From assembly GCA_031763025.1 (NCBI GenBank), contig JASSKH010000012.1, forward strand, positions 1,984,001-2,048,000: a DNA stretch of 64,000 bases, written 5' to 3'. The notes beneath the pieces were generated by a model. The model did not search any database. It was not told where the DNA came from and saw nothing but the letters and a program-made list of their open reading frames with translations. A program made the translations under genes and the position numbers. Shown here one piece after another: positions 10,001 to 22,156 of the stretch. Position 1 is the stretch's first letter, and each line of letters begins with the position of its first letter. This DNA comes from Macrocystis pyrifera (lineage: Eukaryota; Sar; Phaeophyceae; Laminariales; Laminariaceae).

Positions 10001-12377
10001 CACACTCTGGACAATGGACACAACAATAGTCTATTGCTTCGACAATAGACGAGGAGGGGAATCTATCGATGTACATTATCTGCGACAGTAGATTGTGGAA
10101 GGTATCTATCGACAGGTATTGTCGGCGACAATGGACTGCTGATATTGTCGATCGATAGACATTGTCTAACACAATGGATAGTGAACTTCGTCCATCGATG
10201 GCCACTGCAGGCCACAATAGAATGTGCGAGATGTCGATCGATGGCCATTGCCGACCACGATAGATTGTGCGAGATGTCTATCGATAGCCATTGGTGACCA
10301 CAATAGATTGTGCGAGAGGTATATCGATGGCCATTGCGGGCCACAATAGATTGTGCGAGAGGTCTATCGACGGCCATTGTCGACCACAACAGATTGTGCG
10401 ATATGTCTATCGATGGCCGTTGCCGGCCACAATAGATTGTACGACATGTCTATCGATGGCCATTGCCGGCCATATAGATTGTAGAAGCTATCCATCGATA
10501 GCCATCTCGAGGATATTTTGCACTCATCCCACGATATACGAGGTATGCCATGTTCTGTATGTATGTGGTAATTTGAACCGACGTCATCATGTTGTGGACA
10601 CCATACGCTCTCACACTCTTTTGAAGAATACTATATATACCGATGTCGCCATTAATAGAAACTCGCGCACCAAGATATTGGTAACTGTCAACTGTCATCA
10701 ACTTGTGTGCGCTCTTAGTTTCGGAAATTGACTCGATTTAATACCCTTGCTTTGTCCTACAAGTCTATTAACTCCACTTTGAATGAAACGTGGATCATTA
10801 AACTCAAACCACCTTACGCTGAAAATTCTATTCTTTCCGTTTCTCATCTCGAGTTTGTCCCATACTGAAACCAAGTGAGTAAGAGTTATTTTTTCGGACG
10901 CTGGTCATCTATAATTTAGATCGTTTTTTTTTGTTCGGAAATAAATTCGATTTGCTACCCTTACATTGTCCTCGATTAACTGCACTTTCAAAATAATCTG
11001 GATACTAAAAATAATACCACATTGACAAGAAAATTATCAGTTTTCCGTTTCTTAACTCGAGATTTTTGCCTCGTACTGAAATGAAGTAAGTCAGATTTAT
11101 ATTTTTCGGAGCCCGGCCAACAATCTATTGTGGGTGGCGATGGCTATTGTTGGACACAATCGCGTACCTATTGTTGGCGGCAATAGAAGCTTCGGCGGTC
11201 GTCAAGAATGGCCATCGACATACATCATTCCACGGTATACAATAGGTTTAGGTAATAGTCTATTACGAAAACACGCCGGACAGTCTATTGTGGGTGACGA
11301 TAGCTATTGATGGATACAATTGCGTGTATACTGTTGGCGGCAATAGCCATCGATAGGCAAACGTTTTGGTCTATTGTTCGAACAATATCTATCACGGTTG
11401 CTTCCCGAACATCTATTGTTCAGGACAATGGCCATCTATGGACAACCTTGTGACTCCATTGTTAGGGCAAAGGCATATTGTCTCCATTGCCGAAAAAGTA
11501 TTGTTCCCGGACAATATCTATCGATAGACAGCGTTGCCAGTCTATTGTCGTTAACAACATCTATCGATAGACAGCGTTGCCAGTCCATTGTGGTTAGCAG
11601 TGTCTATCGATAGAGAGTGTTGCCAGTCTATTGTGGTTCTACTGCAGCGGCAGTGTTCTATTTCCTTTCTTTGTCCAGGGTATATGCACATCTTACCTCA
11701 TCTATCTTATCCGTACAGAGTGTAACCGATATGGAATCACTATTAATAACACAGAGTACTAACCACAACAACACAGCCGACAATACAACACACTTAACCC
11801 CCATGATGCCCACTGCCTTGTTGAGACACGCAACGTTGCAGCCCTCCTTCACGCTATGCCATGCACCGACATTGCTGCTCATCACGATACACCATACACT
11901 CATTCCATACTGGTGGCGATCACAAGATGAAAATACGACATTGCTGCGGAACAAAATATTGCGTTGCTTAGTAAATCAGAGTGCATTGTAGGTGTGGAAA
12001 TAGGCTGGTGATGGTGTCCATCGATAGACATTGTCCACCACAATCGATTCTCAACGGTGTCCATCGATAGCAATTGCCGGCCACAATAGATTAGAAACGT
12101 ATCTATCGATAGCCATTGCTGGTCACAATAGATTCAGAAACATATCTATCGATAGCCACTACCGGTAACAATAGATCAAGCAATGTGTTCATCGATAGCC
12201 ACTGTGGACCGCAGTAGATTCTGCAAGCTATCCGTCGATAGCCATTGTCGGTGACAATAGCTTCCAACCCGGTACTTCAGCACACTCCTGCCTGAACAAT
12301 ATGTTGGGGACGCAACATCGGTAGGCATTACCGACGACAATGGATCGAGGAACGTGCCAATCGATAGCCTTTGCCGA
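10001..12377. repeat. 43-bp satellite arrays in both orientations around a spacer
   Basis: Units carry TCTATCGATAGCCATTG and CCACAATAGATTGTGCGA. At 10263-10477 the GATTGTGCGA word recurs every 43 bp (one step 42). Array 1 (about 10015-10505) reads CCACAATAG on the plus strand, array 2 (about 11110-11640) reads CTATTGTGG, and array 3 (about 12005-12280) reads CCACAATAG again. Between arrays 1 and 2, 10720-10905 and 10930-11105 are a diverged tandem duplication. The whole block is absent from the right copy of the surrounding repeat, where about 80 bp of different sequence (24881-24962) takes its place. Confidence 0.8.
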
Positions 12378-13608
12378 CATAACCATCGTTGCAATCTACC
12401 ATCCCCTCCGCCTCCATTATTAGTCGATCTCCCGAAGAAACCCAAGTGTGTATACACTTCTATAGTTCGAGGTATATACGAAGCGAGCTAAATCATGCCA
12501 GGCGCGGTCGCCAGTAGAGTTCACCAAGTATCCGATACTATGGTTGAAGCATACTGATGTTTACGAGTCAGAAGGACTATTAATATGTAAGGCCAACCAA
12601 CGCATGATTGGGTCTGATTGACTTGGGCTTGGGGTTAGTTATCTTCGTATCGTACAGTGACCATAAACCTTAGTGTCGAGTAAGTGGTAAACCCCCACCT
12701 CAATCTGAGACCCAGAAGAAGTGACCAAAACTATACCAGGTGTGGTCGTATCAACCGTCTATCATACTGGGGACCATATTACCAGGTAGGTATACAGGAG
12801 TCAGAATCCACGATGGGCCCAAAAAAACATGAATTCCTCTATTTTTACTATCAATATTAATTCTCAGTTTGTAGAACTGAGTCTCTCTGTTATGGTAAAT
12901 GCAAATCTGTCGGTCTGTCTGTCTGTCCGCAAGGCTTATATTTTCGAACACTTTCCAATGGCCGATATATAAGCTCGTTACAGATGACATTCGTACGACG
13001 TATTCGACCCTTACGGACCTTATATACTGAAACATACCATACTACCAGGCAAATTTAGCCATATAATACATCCACGACATCGTACCATGGGACCATACCG
13101 TAAACGTACCATACCATATATTGTGTTTTTTCCCGTACCATACCGTCAAGACATACCATACCACATACGGTGGTTTTCCCATATTCCCATATACCATATC
13201 ACCAACATATCCCATAGCCCATACCGAGTTGGGGAGACGTCTCTACACCAGACCAGGTGCCTGCTACTGCTGTAGTGGCGTCTTGTTGTGCAAGGGTGGC
13301 GATGAATACAAGAGTTGGCTCAGACGCCCATACCGAGTTGGGGAGACGTCTATACACCAGACCAGGTGCCTGCTACTGCTGTAGTGCTGTCTTTTTGTGC
13401 AAGGGTGGCGATGAATACAAGAGTTGGCTCAGACGCTTGGGTCCTACGCTCAGTGCAGCGCATTGGCCGCTCAGCGCAGCGCATTGGCCGCTGGTGTGCA
13501 CGAAATAGATGAAAAACATTATCTACGAGTACTACTACTGCTGTATCCGTCTCGAATGGCAAAAGTGGGCTTTGTTTCAGGTTTGGGAGGATACCGTAGG
13601 ACGCCGCC
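12378..13608 (+). repeat. Large direct repeat, left copy, segment 2
   Basis: Matches 24963-27604 once the two insertions in the right copy are removed. It keeps the empty sites for them: GTGA at 12657-12660 and TAA at 12681-12683. It includes a region of ACCATACC-type words (13085-13215) and a 109-bp tandem duplication starting ATACCGAGTTGGGGAGACG at 13221 and 13330. Confidence 0.85.
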
Positions 13609-13885
13609 GCCTCCTTGCTGGCGGCCATGCTGACGTTGCTGGCGTTGGTTCCGGGGAGACTGTAACTGGCGGACAGCAGCACGGTTCGGGACAGGCGTGA
13701 ATGACATGGCACTGACAGTAGCTGCACCAGTGAGGCGTGCAGCCTCATGGCAACGGGCGCGCTCGACAGCCTCTTTGAAAGAGGTTACAGGTTTTTCACC
13801 ACTCTGCAACAGTTGCAGAGCGGGGGGCAGACTGTGCTGCCACAAAGTGACAGTGATCGCGGACCAAGGTGTACGACCTTTGTCC
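13609..13885 (-). pseudogene. Chromovirus gag fragment
   Basis: Closely matches 21114-21390 of the main gag region on the same strand. On its right it is joined to leader and LTR A, so it is the start of a second, truncated element sharing LTR A with the main one. Confidence 0.75.
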
Positions 13886-13917
13886 TGCCGTCGACGCCAA
13901 TAAGATCCGTAGTCGAT

Positions 13918-13987
13918 ACCGCCGGTGGGGCGTGATCCCACGTCTCCCTGCGTTAGCAGAGTGTTCTTACTGTTGAACTACGACGGT
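13918..13987 (-). other. tRNA-like cloverleaf at LTR A/leader junction
   Basis: Seventy nucleotides fold as acceptor 7 bp (ACCGTCG/CGGCGGT), D arm 4 bp (GTTC/GAAC, 8-nt loop), anticodon arm 5 bp (CTCTG/CAGGG) with a 6-nt loop, variable AGAC-like region, and T arm 5 bp (GTGGG/CCCAC) with a 7-nt loop ATCACGC. The loop size and T loop are not those of a functional tRNA, so this is tRNA-like, not a tRNA gene. No CCA. Confidence 0.5.
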
Positions 13988-14340
13988 TAGAGTGTAGGAC
14001 AGCTCGGGCTGAGACAGCAGCCCGATGACAAGATCAGACAGGGAGATATGAGGAGTGAGAGCCAAGGGGCGAGCAATCATCATTGCTCTCACGGCGCTCG
14101 GGTCAAAGGACAGTTCAGCGGGGCCTTGCTGCGTCCCGCTGCGGAGAATCCGCTAGGCAGAATAGCCGTCGCTGAGGATCCGCCAGCGGAACGTGAAGGA
14201 GAAGGCTCCCTGGCGAGATCCAGACATGACAATCTCCCGAGTTCCCCGAGCAAAGCTTCTGGAAGAGCTTTCTCGAAGGATGCGGGGGTTTCGACTATAT
14301 GGGTAGGCGTGTTGGTTCCGGGGACATGGTATCCACATCA
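13933..14340 (-). repeat. LTR A of the chromovirus
   Basis: On the minus strand it starts TGATGTGGATACCATG directly after a polypurine tract (AAAAATGGGGGG, 14341-14352). It ends at GTGGGATCA, giving TGAT...ATCA termini. The 5' edge is well supported by the tract. The 3' edge is inferred only from the terminal symmetry, because all copies continue into leader. It serves as 3' LTR of the main element and 5' LTR of the truncated one at 13609-13885. Confidence 0.7.
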
Positions 14341-14352
14341 CCCCCCATTTTT

Positions 14353-16227
14353 AGTGGTGATAGAGCTCGAACTCCACCAAAACTCGAAAGCAATGGAACC
14401 AGAGACAAAGGGTGACAACACGTCTACTAGTCGACATTGTATTCCTCAAAAGGCGATTCGCTTAAAAGCCTAGAGTTATACACACTCGTTTTGACAAGGC
14501 AAAATATATACATATAATTGCCAGACATATCATAGTAAATGATAGACGTAACAGCAGGACAGACAAATCTGCTGCAGTACCGTAGACAGTCGGATGTATA
14601 TCCGGATATAGGATCGGACAGAAAAATGGTAAGGGATGACAAAAGAGTAATCCGTTTCACAGACGATATGTTCAATATACATCGCACTGCGGCTGGCCAG
14701 CTGGTGGATTACGACAAGAGACATTGAATTATTGATCCTGGACAAAAACGTGCGCGAGCAACGACAGTAGAGTATCCCGGGATTTATTAACACAGTATGC
14801 TAATAAGACGCACGTTACACGGCTGAGTATTTATTCGTCGTGTGGACAACATGGCTGTAAAGGCTCGACAGGCGTAACAGGGTCGCGAGTGCTGAAAAGC
14901 AATCTGACGACATACCTGACGGAGACAATATCAAGTATTTAATACTGTGACAAGGACACTTTGGATATTTAAGCTGCGCTTGTCATCTGATGGGTGTTCG
15001 AGACCGAATCAGAATTCAAGTGTAGTTTAAAATCACTTGGGCGGTGACAAAAGTAAACAAAGTAAACCGCTTTCCACAGTATTAAGCTACTTGAGGGTCG
15101 CATCCAAACACATCAGATATTGTTAAAGACAAAACAATGTGTTGGACTGCAAGCGACGAGTTGACTGACATAAGTGTCACAGATAGACATGGAGAAGCAA
15201 TGCTTCGATCATGCGACACTATAAGAGTGTGCAGTGGATGACAAGACAAGCGTGCAACAAGCGGACACATGATGTATGCCATGATTCGTTCATATCTGTA
15301 TTGAGCCAGAGTGTAACAGAACGAGGCATATCTTCTCAATGACAAATGGCGTGCGCGAACGCTGGGTAATTATTATTATCATATCCCTCCACTGGTGTGC
15401 GATGGTGCCGACTACCTTTTACAGTAGTACGAAAAGACAAGTGCCCTACAGTTGAAAACACATATATATCTATGTAATCAAAACCTGAGAACGACCCCCC
15501 ATGAAGCGATGGGAGTCGGGATTCAATACGACTAATGAAGGACATCGCGCCACTGGGTATTAACCTCAATTGGTACGATAGTTGCACATGTATGTGCAAG
15601 ACATTTCAAAACTATGTACATCGTCTTGAATAAAGAAGAGACATAAAAAAAAAACAAGACGATTACAAAAAAAAAAAAAACTACAAAGGGCACTGCGGTC
15701 GGCAACTTGAAAAACAACAAGAGTAGACTCGCGATGACAGTACACCGAAAACCGCTTGCCAGGTTGGCACGCGCACTAAAACACAAATTCTTCTTGGTTC
15801 CACTAGACCTATGGATCACCCCCCCTGCGACGAGGTGAGTAGATGATTACATTATTAGTAGGTCTACAGTACTACAGTAGATAACCTAGCACTTGAAAAC
15901 AAACTCAGTCTTGGGATCAGACGACGACATGACCTCCCACTGAGTTGGATGCCGAAAAAGTAACAATCAACTATACTACGGTACACAGTGTGCACCGTAT
16001 AGAACTCACCACGGAGGGTGAAGACAACACAGAAAGTGCGCGGTACGCGCACTGGACAAATGACAAGCCATGCGGTGATAACACCGAAACATAATCTACT
16101 CCTGTAGGAGGAGGATTAGACAAATGATGGAACCAGTAGCACAGGGCAAACATCAGTTGTTGCTCAAACTGATGGGACAGAAAAGAAAGCGCTAAAAAAA
16201 CAAGACAAGATTAAGCCCAGTAAGGTG
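14353..16227 (-). other. Chromovirus 3' non-coding tail
   Basis: Between the chromodomain frame and the polypurine tract lie about 1.9 kb without a long frame on either strand. Its base character (frequent GACAA and ACAAG words) matches the coding part of the element, so it is taken as element sequence. Nothing resembling an env gene is visible. Confidence 0.55.
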
Positions 16228-16988
16228 CTACGGTACATCCGCGGGGACAGTACGAGATTTCCGCGGAGAGGGGTTAAATGCTGAGGAGTCCGTCGATAGT
16301 ACTGCAGCACGGTAGGAAGCAATCATTTCTCTGCATTGAGGAAGGGCGTTGACATGACGCCATATACCCATCTGGGTAGGAAAACCTTCAAGCTTGAGAT
16401 GGTACTGAAAGTTAGTCAGAGATGCTGCTCCTACTCCCCTTTTGTGTCCATCAATACTCTCAACTGTGAACGCACCGATCGTAACTTTTGACAATGAGCC
16501 TTCAAGATCGGGCACTGGGAGAGTGGTCCCCAAAAACAAATCGTCGAGCGCATCAAGGTCGGGGATAGGGGAAGACAGACGGACAAATACTTTTTCATCC
16601 GGCCCAGATGGACAGTAATCTCGGTTGGGTTGCCATCTTTAGTGACACGATAGATGACGGGGGACATTTGCGCTCGTGCGGTATACGGGCCACGCCAAGG
16701 GCTGATCAATTTGGGATTGGGACCATCAGCTTCGTTGTATGCGTGGTGGACCAGTACTTGATCACCAGTGTTGAAACTGGGAAATGACAGAGTCTCATTG
16801 ACAGCCGCTTGCTTATCCGCTCGCTCTTTAAGATTACGGCGGGCTAGCTCGTATGCAAATTGCAAGTTTGCGACAGTTTGTTTCGAATAATCGAGCTGAG
16901 TTTGCGGTGCGGAGGTGGACGGTACTCCTAGAATGAGATCGACAGGCAGTACAGCTGCGCATCCAAACATGAGGAAATGAGGAGTTTC
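16228..16988 (-). pseudogene. Integrase C-terminus (GPY module) and chromodomain, broken
   Basis: The frame ending near 16590 shows the GPF/GPY module (PWRGPYTARAQ, then VTKDGNPTEITVHLGRMKKY). After a frame change near 16590, the second frame (16228-16539) has the spacing of a chromodomain: VESIDGHKRG, YHLKLEGFP, W, then LPQCREMIASY. Chromodomains guide integration toward modified histones. The aromatic cage looks degenerate. Confidence 0.7.
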
Positions 16989-17612
16989 CTAGAGCATGGT
17001 CGAGTAAGCGGTGTTGTGCGTTAATTGGACAAAGGGTAACAGCTCTGCCCAGTTATCGAACGACAAGTTGCTATACATAGCCAACATATTATGGACAGTG
17101 CTGTGAACACGCTTTAAGACAGAGTTGCCCTGAGGGCGAAAGGCTGCTGCACGCGTTTTCTTATAGCCAAAAACTGACCGCAATTCCTTGACAAGTTGAT
17201 TCTCAAATTCCGTCCCCTGATCGGAATGCAGAGTTTTTGGGGAACCAAACACCGAGAACACGCGTTCGATCAAATGACGAACTATTGTGCGAGCCGCTTT
17301 ATCTTTGATCGCTATCAAAATGACAAATCGAGTTAGATGGTCGATGACCGAAAGGATGAAACGATTTCCTTGTGACAAACTCTTATACTCGACAAGATCA
17401 ACTGCGATGCATTGTAATGCACGCATGACAGGGCGGTGTCCCACAGGCAACTTTGGCGAGCGGTGGGATGACTTACGGTGTTGGCAAGACAGACAAGTTT
17501 CGATATGAGTACGGACATCCGTGGGCATTGTCGGCCACCAGAATCTATCTCGAATAGTATCGAACGTTGCTTTAAAAGCTAAGTGACCTCCGGACGCTGG
17601 TAAGTCATGTCA
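16989..17612 (-). pseudogene. Chromovirus integrase core, interrupted by stops
   Basis: The frame carries a zinc-binding CLSCQH motif, AVDLVEY with the first catalytic Asp, LHSDQGTEFEN with the second Asp, and the downstream Glu context in VKELRSVFGY. A TGA at 17610-17612 and a TAG at 16989-16991 interrupt the same reading frame, which also holds RNase H upstream and the GPY module downstream. Confidence 0.82.
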
Positions 17613-18634
17613 CGAATTAATGACAATTTTTCGGAGAGATGCAGGCACTACCAGTTGATCTCGGAAAGTGCTACGCTTCCTTAGATGACCAGGAAGATAA
17701 GACCGAAATAGCAATCCTTCATTTAAAAATAAGTAGCTCATCGTGTACATAGATTCTGTAGGAGGGAGTGGGGCCGATGTGGGCGCATGGAGATACTCAA
17801 AGTATTGACAAAATTCCTCTTTCTGTAGATCGACAAGTTTCGCGGGATCTATAGTAGGGAAGACAGACACTGCGCTCATGAACAATTCACGATCGCTTTA
17901 GACAGGTGCTATATCGCGCAAATTAGAAGCTGACAATTCATATTCGCGGGGTCCCGGTGGATAGTAAGGTGGATAGTAAGGTCCGTCTATTGGAATGTTA
18001 CGACAAATCGCGGCCAATCTGGGCTCGGATGGGATGCGTTCCCCGTTCACTTCACTAAAAGCACGAGACAGCATGTCAGGCACAACATTTAATTTGCCTG
18101 CGACATGCTTGACAGTGAAATCGTAATTCTGAAGTGCTATTGCCCATCGGGTCAACATGTTAGAGGTATCCTGCATTTTGTAGAGGTGCGTAAGTGCTTG
18201 GTGGTCGGTACAGCAAGTGAAATGCTTACCCCATAGGTAAGGACGCCAGTGGGTGACAGCCCAGACCACAGCACAACACTCTTTCATAGTCGCACTATAA
18301 TGACGTTGGCTTTTTGAAAAGCGGTGACTGTAATACGCGATGATGTCAAGATCAGAATCGGAGCTACCGCCGAGTGAGGGTTGAGCGAGAAATGCTCCTA
18401 CTCCAGCTTCTGAAGCATCGGTATGGACAACGAACTCTCGAGTAAAGTCCGGGTATTCAAGAACCGGCGCAGAGGTTAGGGCGCGTTTAGCGCGAGCAAA
18501 AGCTTCACGTTGCGCGGGCCCAAAAGCCTTCTTGAAAGCGGTCTTTTTGACAAAATCCTTACGAGTGAGTTCAACCAGCGGCGCTGTGATTTCAGCGTAA
18601 CCGTCTATGAAACGGCGGACATAACTGAGTGTAC
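17613..18634 (-). pseudogene. Chromovirus RNase H and tether region, broken
   Basis: RNase H features include FVVHTDASEAGVGAFLAQPS, the MKECCAVVWAVTHWRPYL helix and CTDHQALTHLYK. A TAA at 17898-17900 interrupts the frame before the linker to integrase. The region is in a different frame from the RT domain to its right. Confidence 0.8.
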
Positions 18635-19567
18635 CTAAAAATCCGCGATTATCTTTGATACACTCAGGCTCAGGCAGGGCGAGAATGGCTTTGATACGGT
18701 CGGCACTGATTGAGATGCCTTTTTTTCCGAAATAACGTGGCCAAGGTACTCGATTTCTTTCTGACCGAACTGAAGTTTGCTCGGTTTCAAAGTTAGGCCT
18801 GCTGCCTGCAACGCTGAGAACATTTGCTCAAGGGATTTCAGGTGAGCTTCGAACGTATAATTAAGACAAACAATATCATCCATATACGTAAGAATACCTG
18901 ATTCTGGACCAAGGTGGCCAAAAGTGACAGACATCATGTGTTGAAACAACCATGGGTCATTACAAACTCCAAAAGGCATACGTTTGAAACAGAACTTGCC
19001 AGTAGAAGTGACGAATGCTGTCCGGTCGATGTGCTCTTCTGCAACGGGCAGTTGCCAGAACGCGCTGAGGACATCGGCAGTAGAGATGAACTTGACGCCT
19101 CCTGCTGCATCCAGACAGGACTCCAGGTTCGGAAGGGGCCAGCTCTTGCGGACAATAAGACGGTTGAGGGTATGACGATAATCAACACAGAAACGAGGGC
19201 TACCGTTCTTCTTTGCGACTAGAGTACACGGGCTACCCCACGGGCTAGGACGCTCTTCAATTACGTCCCATTCTAGCATGTCATGGACACATTTATCAAT
19301 GACAGCTGTAGCACGAGGGTTGGCACGGTACGGAGCACGGTCTACAGGACGGGTGTCAGGGGGCAAGGGAAACGTTGCCTTGGCATTGGTGCAACGACCA
19401 AGCTCTGACATAGACAAGGCAAAGACAGGACGGTACCGGGCGCACAAATCAATGACAGCGGCTTTGGTCAGGTAATAGCTTAGTGTCGGCGAATGGTTTT
19501 GACAAGGGACCTTCAAGCTCTGATTTGGCTTGAGCGAGTTCATCGACTGATTTAGGAGTTTTCGCAA
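18635..19567 (-). pseudogene. Chromovirus reverse transcriptase domain
   Basis: This is the longest intact frame of the element (310 codons). It carries the RT landmarks in order: SPWGSPCTLVAKKNGSPRFC, DYRHTLNRL, STADVLSAFWQLP, FCFKRMPFGVCNDP, TYMDDIVC (catalytic YMDD) and YLGHVIS. Just after the last motif a run of seven A (minus strand, near 18722) shifts the frame into RNase H. Sequence upstream, toward protease, is also split between frames. Confidence 0.9.
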
Positions 19568-19793
19568 TAGCGTTCACATGTAATTGAATAGGCGTCACTA
19601 CTGACAGTGAATAACTGACCAAGACATAAACCAATCGGAAGTGCAACACCATCAGAGGATGGGTTTGCAAGTTGCACTGCTACTGAGCCGTCAGCAGCAT
19701 ACCAAGTAGCGAGGGTGCGAGCGACAATGATTTTCTCGAACACCGACAAACTACCTGATTCTAAGAACTCAAGCTCAGACATTATTCGAGGTT

Positions 19794-20396
19794 CTACGAC
19801 AACAGTAGAATCCTGGACAGGGGGACAATCAGTAAAGCTACGACAAGAGCCTCGTGTCGAGGTTTAAGATCGACACGTTCGCGCAAGCTTGCATCTACTC
19901 CGACTGCATCATGGTGGACAGCAGCGACGGACAGATTCGGGTCGCGGGAAGAGGCAGTGGAGGGGTTAGCGGAGCGATAGGCAGGGTTGCTAGTACGATA
20001 AACTGCTGGGATAGATTTACCAGCAGATGCAAATGACATAGTTTGGTTTTCCCAATCAAGGACGGCTCCAAAATCACACATGACATTGTTGTCAAGGAGT
20101 ATTGAATCGGGACCAAGAGAAGGTACGACCAACGCTTCGGCTTCGTGCATGATCGTACTGAGGGTAAGTGAAAAAATTACGAACCCTAAAATATCCAACG
20201 GCGAACCATTCGCTGCTCGCAAGGCAACGGCGGTTGGTGGGACAAGTTGAATAGTGACAGAACGCAAGGTTGGGTGGGACATCACCCCAGCTTGAGAGAC
20301 AACGGAAATATCAGTAGCAGTATCAACAGTGATTGCGGGCACTGGATAGTTGTCTACAGAGCCAGAAATCTGCACTCTGCGAGACGAGAAAGACAA
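19794..20396 (-). pseudogene. Retropepsin-like aspartic protease region
   Basis: Contains VDTATDISVVS, the position of the catalytic D-T/S-G triad, here DTA, followed by SILLDNNVMCDFGAVLDWEN, the usual second half of Ty3/gypsy proteases. Gag lies upstream and RT downstream in different frames. DTA may be natural variation or decay. Confidence 0.75.
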
Positions 20397-20799
20397 AAGA
20401 AAAAGGATGGGATCTGTGCGCTAGCATCGAGCTGTGCCACACAGTTGTCTTATTATTTTTCTCTGCGTAAACATTACCCGGGACAGCCAAGACATGACTA
20501 GAGTGGCGTGACCGCCGTGCACTACGGTTACATTCGGACACACACGCAGACACACGGGTGTCATCAGCAAACGTCACCCGCTTGCGCGGACGATGCGAGA
20601 TGGACACGCCACTACTCCGACATGAGACAAGGACACTCTTGACAGACAACAAACCACGATCAATTCGCTGGTTACTCCCATTATTGGCAAAGACATTCGG
20701 TACGACAGACTTAGTACCTACTGCTACAGAGGAGAGTTTCCTCTTCACGCTAACCTTGCCTACCGTATCAGTAGCAAGGTGTGTCCCTACTGCTGCAAG

Positions 20800-22156
20800 C
20801 GCTACAGCAGCTGGGCCACGTCAGTTGCCGTCCCCAGTTTCGTTGCTCGCCTGGCTCCTGCGGTCATCATCGTCGTCGTCGTCGTCACGGTCACGGTCGT
20901 TGCGGCGGCTGCGGTGGCGAAGGTTGACGCGAGGAGAAGGGGAACGGTCACGCTTGGACGATCCTGACGATCGTTGGTGACGCCCACTGATATCGCGTGC
21001 CTTTTGAAGGCACGTCGACTCCCAGTGGCCCACCGGTTTCTCACACCTATCGTGGGTGCGGTGCGGGCGAGGCTTCCGCTGGTGGGTCGTCGGGTGCTGT
21101 TTCCGCCCGTTGCGGCCTCCTTGCTGGCGGCCATGCTGACGTTGCTGGCGTTGGTTCCGGGGAGACTGTAACTGGCGGACAGCAGCACGGTTCAGGACAA
21201 GCGTGAATGACATGGCACTGACAGTAGCTGCACCAGTGAGGCGTGCAGCCTCATGGTGACGGGCGCGCTCGACAGCCTCTTTGAAAGAAGTTACAGGTTT
21301 TTCACCACTCTGCAACAGTTGCAGAGCGGGGGGCAGACTTGTGCTGCCACAAAGTGACAGTGATCGCGGACCAAGGTGTACGACCTTTGGCATGGCGTTC
21401 GACAGCCGATTCAAATCGGGACATGAGGGCGCGGAAACGAAGGGCAGAGGCGGATACAGTCTCGCCTTTGTCCGACTTAAAAGTGGCTAGTTTAATAGCA
21501 CACTCTTCGACACTGTTCGCAGGCATAAGGATATCTAGAAGTGCGAGTTTTAGTTCTTCCCAAGTGGACGGTGGGGAAAACGATTCGGGGTTGTTCACAT
21601 CCTCGGCATTGATAACGTTCGCACTCCAGTCTATCCTACCAGACATAAGTTGCTGATACAGCATCAGACAGGGCCCATCACAGATGAGCGACAAGTGCTC
21701 GAAAGCAAGATTATCAGCAAATTTGTCGTCATCTGGTGCGACAGATTTGGCTCGAAAACCGACAACCGGACGAAACTGGGACAATACTTCCGCAACATCT
21801 ACGTCAGCACTACCGTTCAAGCGAGGCAGACTGCGTACGTCGTTGGGCGTTAAACTGACATTCTTCGGTGCGGAGAGCACTCCTGCGTATGTGCGAGCAG
21901 ATTGGACAGGGACACAGCAGGACTACGTACTAGCAACAGATAGACTTGCCAATTGTTGGAGCATGCCGTTGTGCTGCTCGCTTAAGACCTCGATTTCTCC
22001 ATTCTCCATCCTCTCCAGCTCGCGGTTGACGATGCGGGTGAGGCGAGTCCGTATCGTGGTTATGGAGACCTCAGGGCCAGAGGCGTCGGAGGGTTCCAGG
22101 CTGTCCTCCTTGCTTTCTTCTGTGCCAGAAGAATGTTGTGCTTCCCTGTGTGACAT
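20800..22156 (-). pseudogene. Chromovirus gag, main copy
   Basis: Starts at an ATG at 22154-22156 (MSHREAQHSSGTEES) and runs through an acidic, helix-rich N-terminus, a capsid-like block (DDDKFADNLAFEHLSLICDG, MSGRIDWSANV), and a basic tail with a zinc-knuckle remnant (RCEKPVGHWESTC) near 21030. The knuckle spacing is irregular. A deletion of about 50 bp near 21910 and frame changes separate the parts. Confidence 0.7.

Noticed and set aside
10001-12377. CRISPR array
   Set aside because: Eukaryotic context, units are contiguous 43-bp satellites without unique spacers, and orientation flips.
13918-13987. Functional tRNA gene
   Set aside because: Six-nucleotide anticodon loop, atypical T loop, and location at retroelement junctions in three copies; described as tRNA-like instead.
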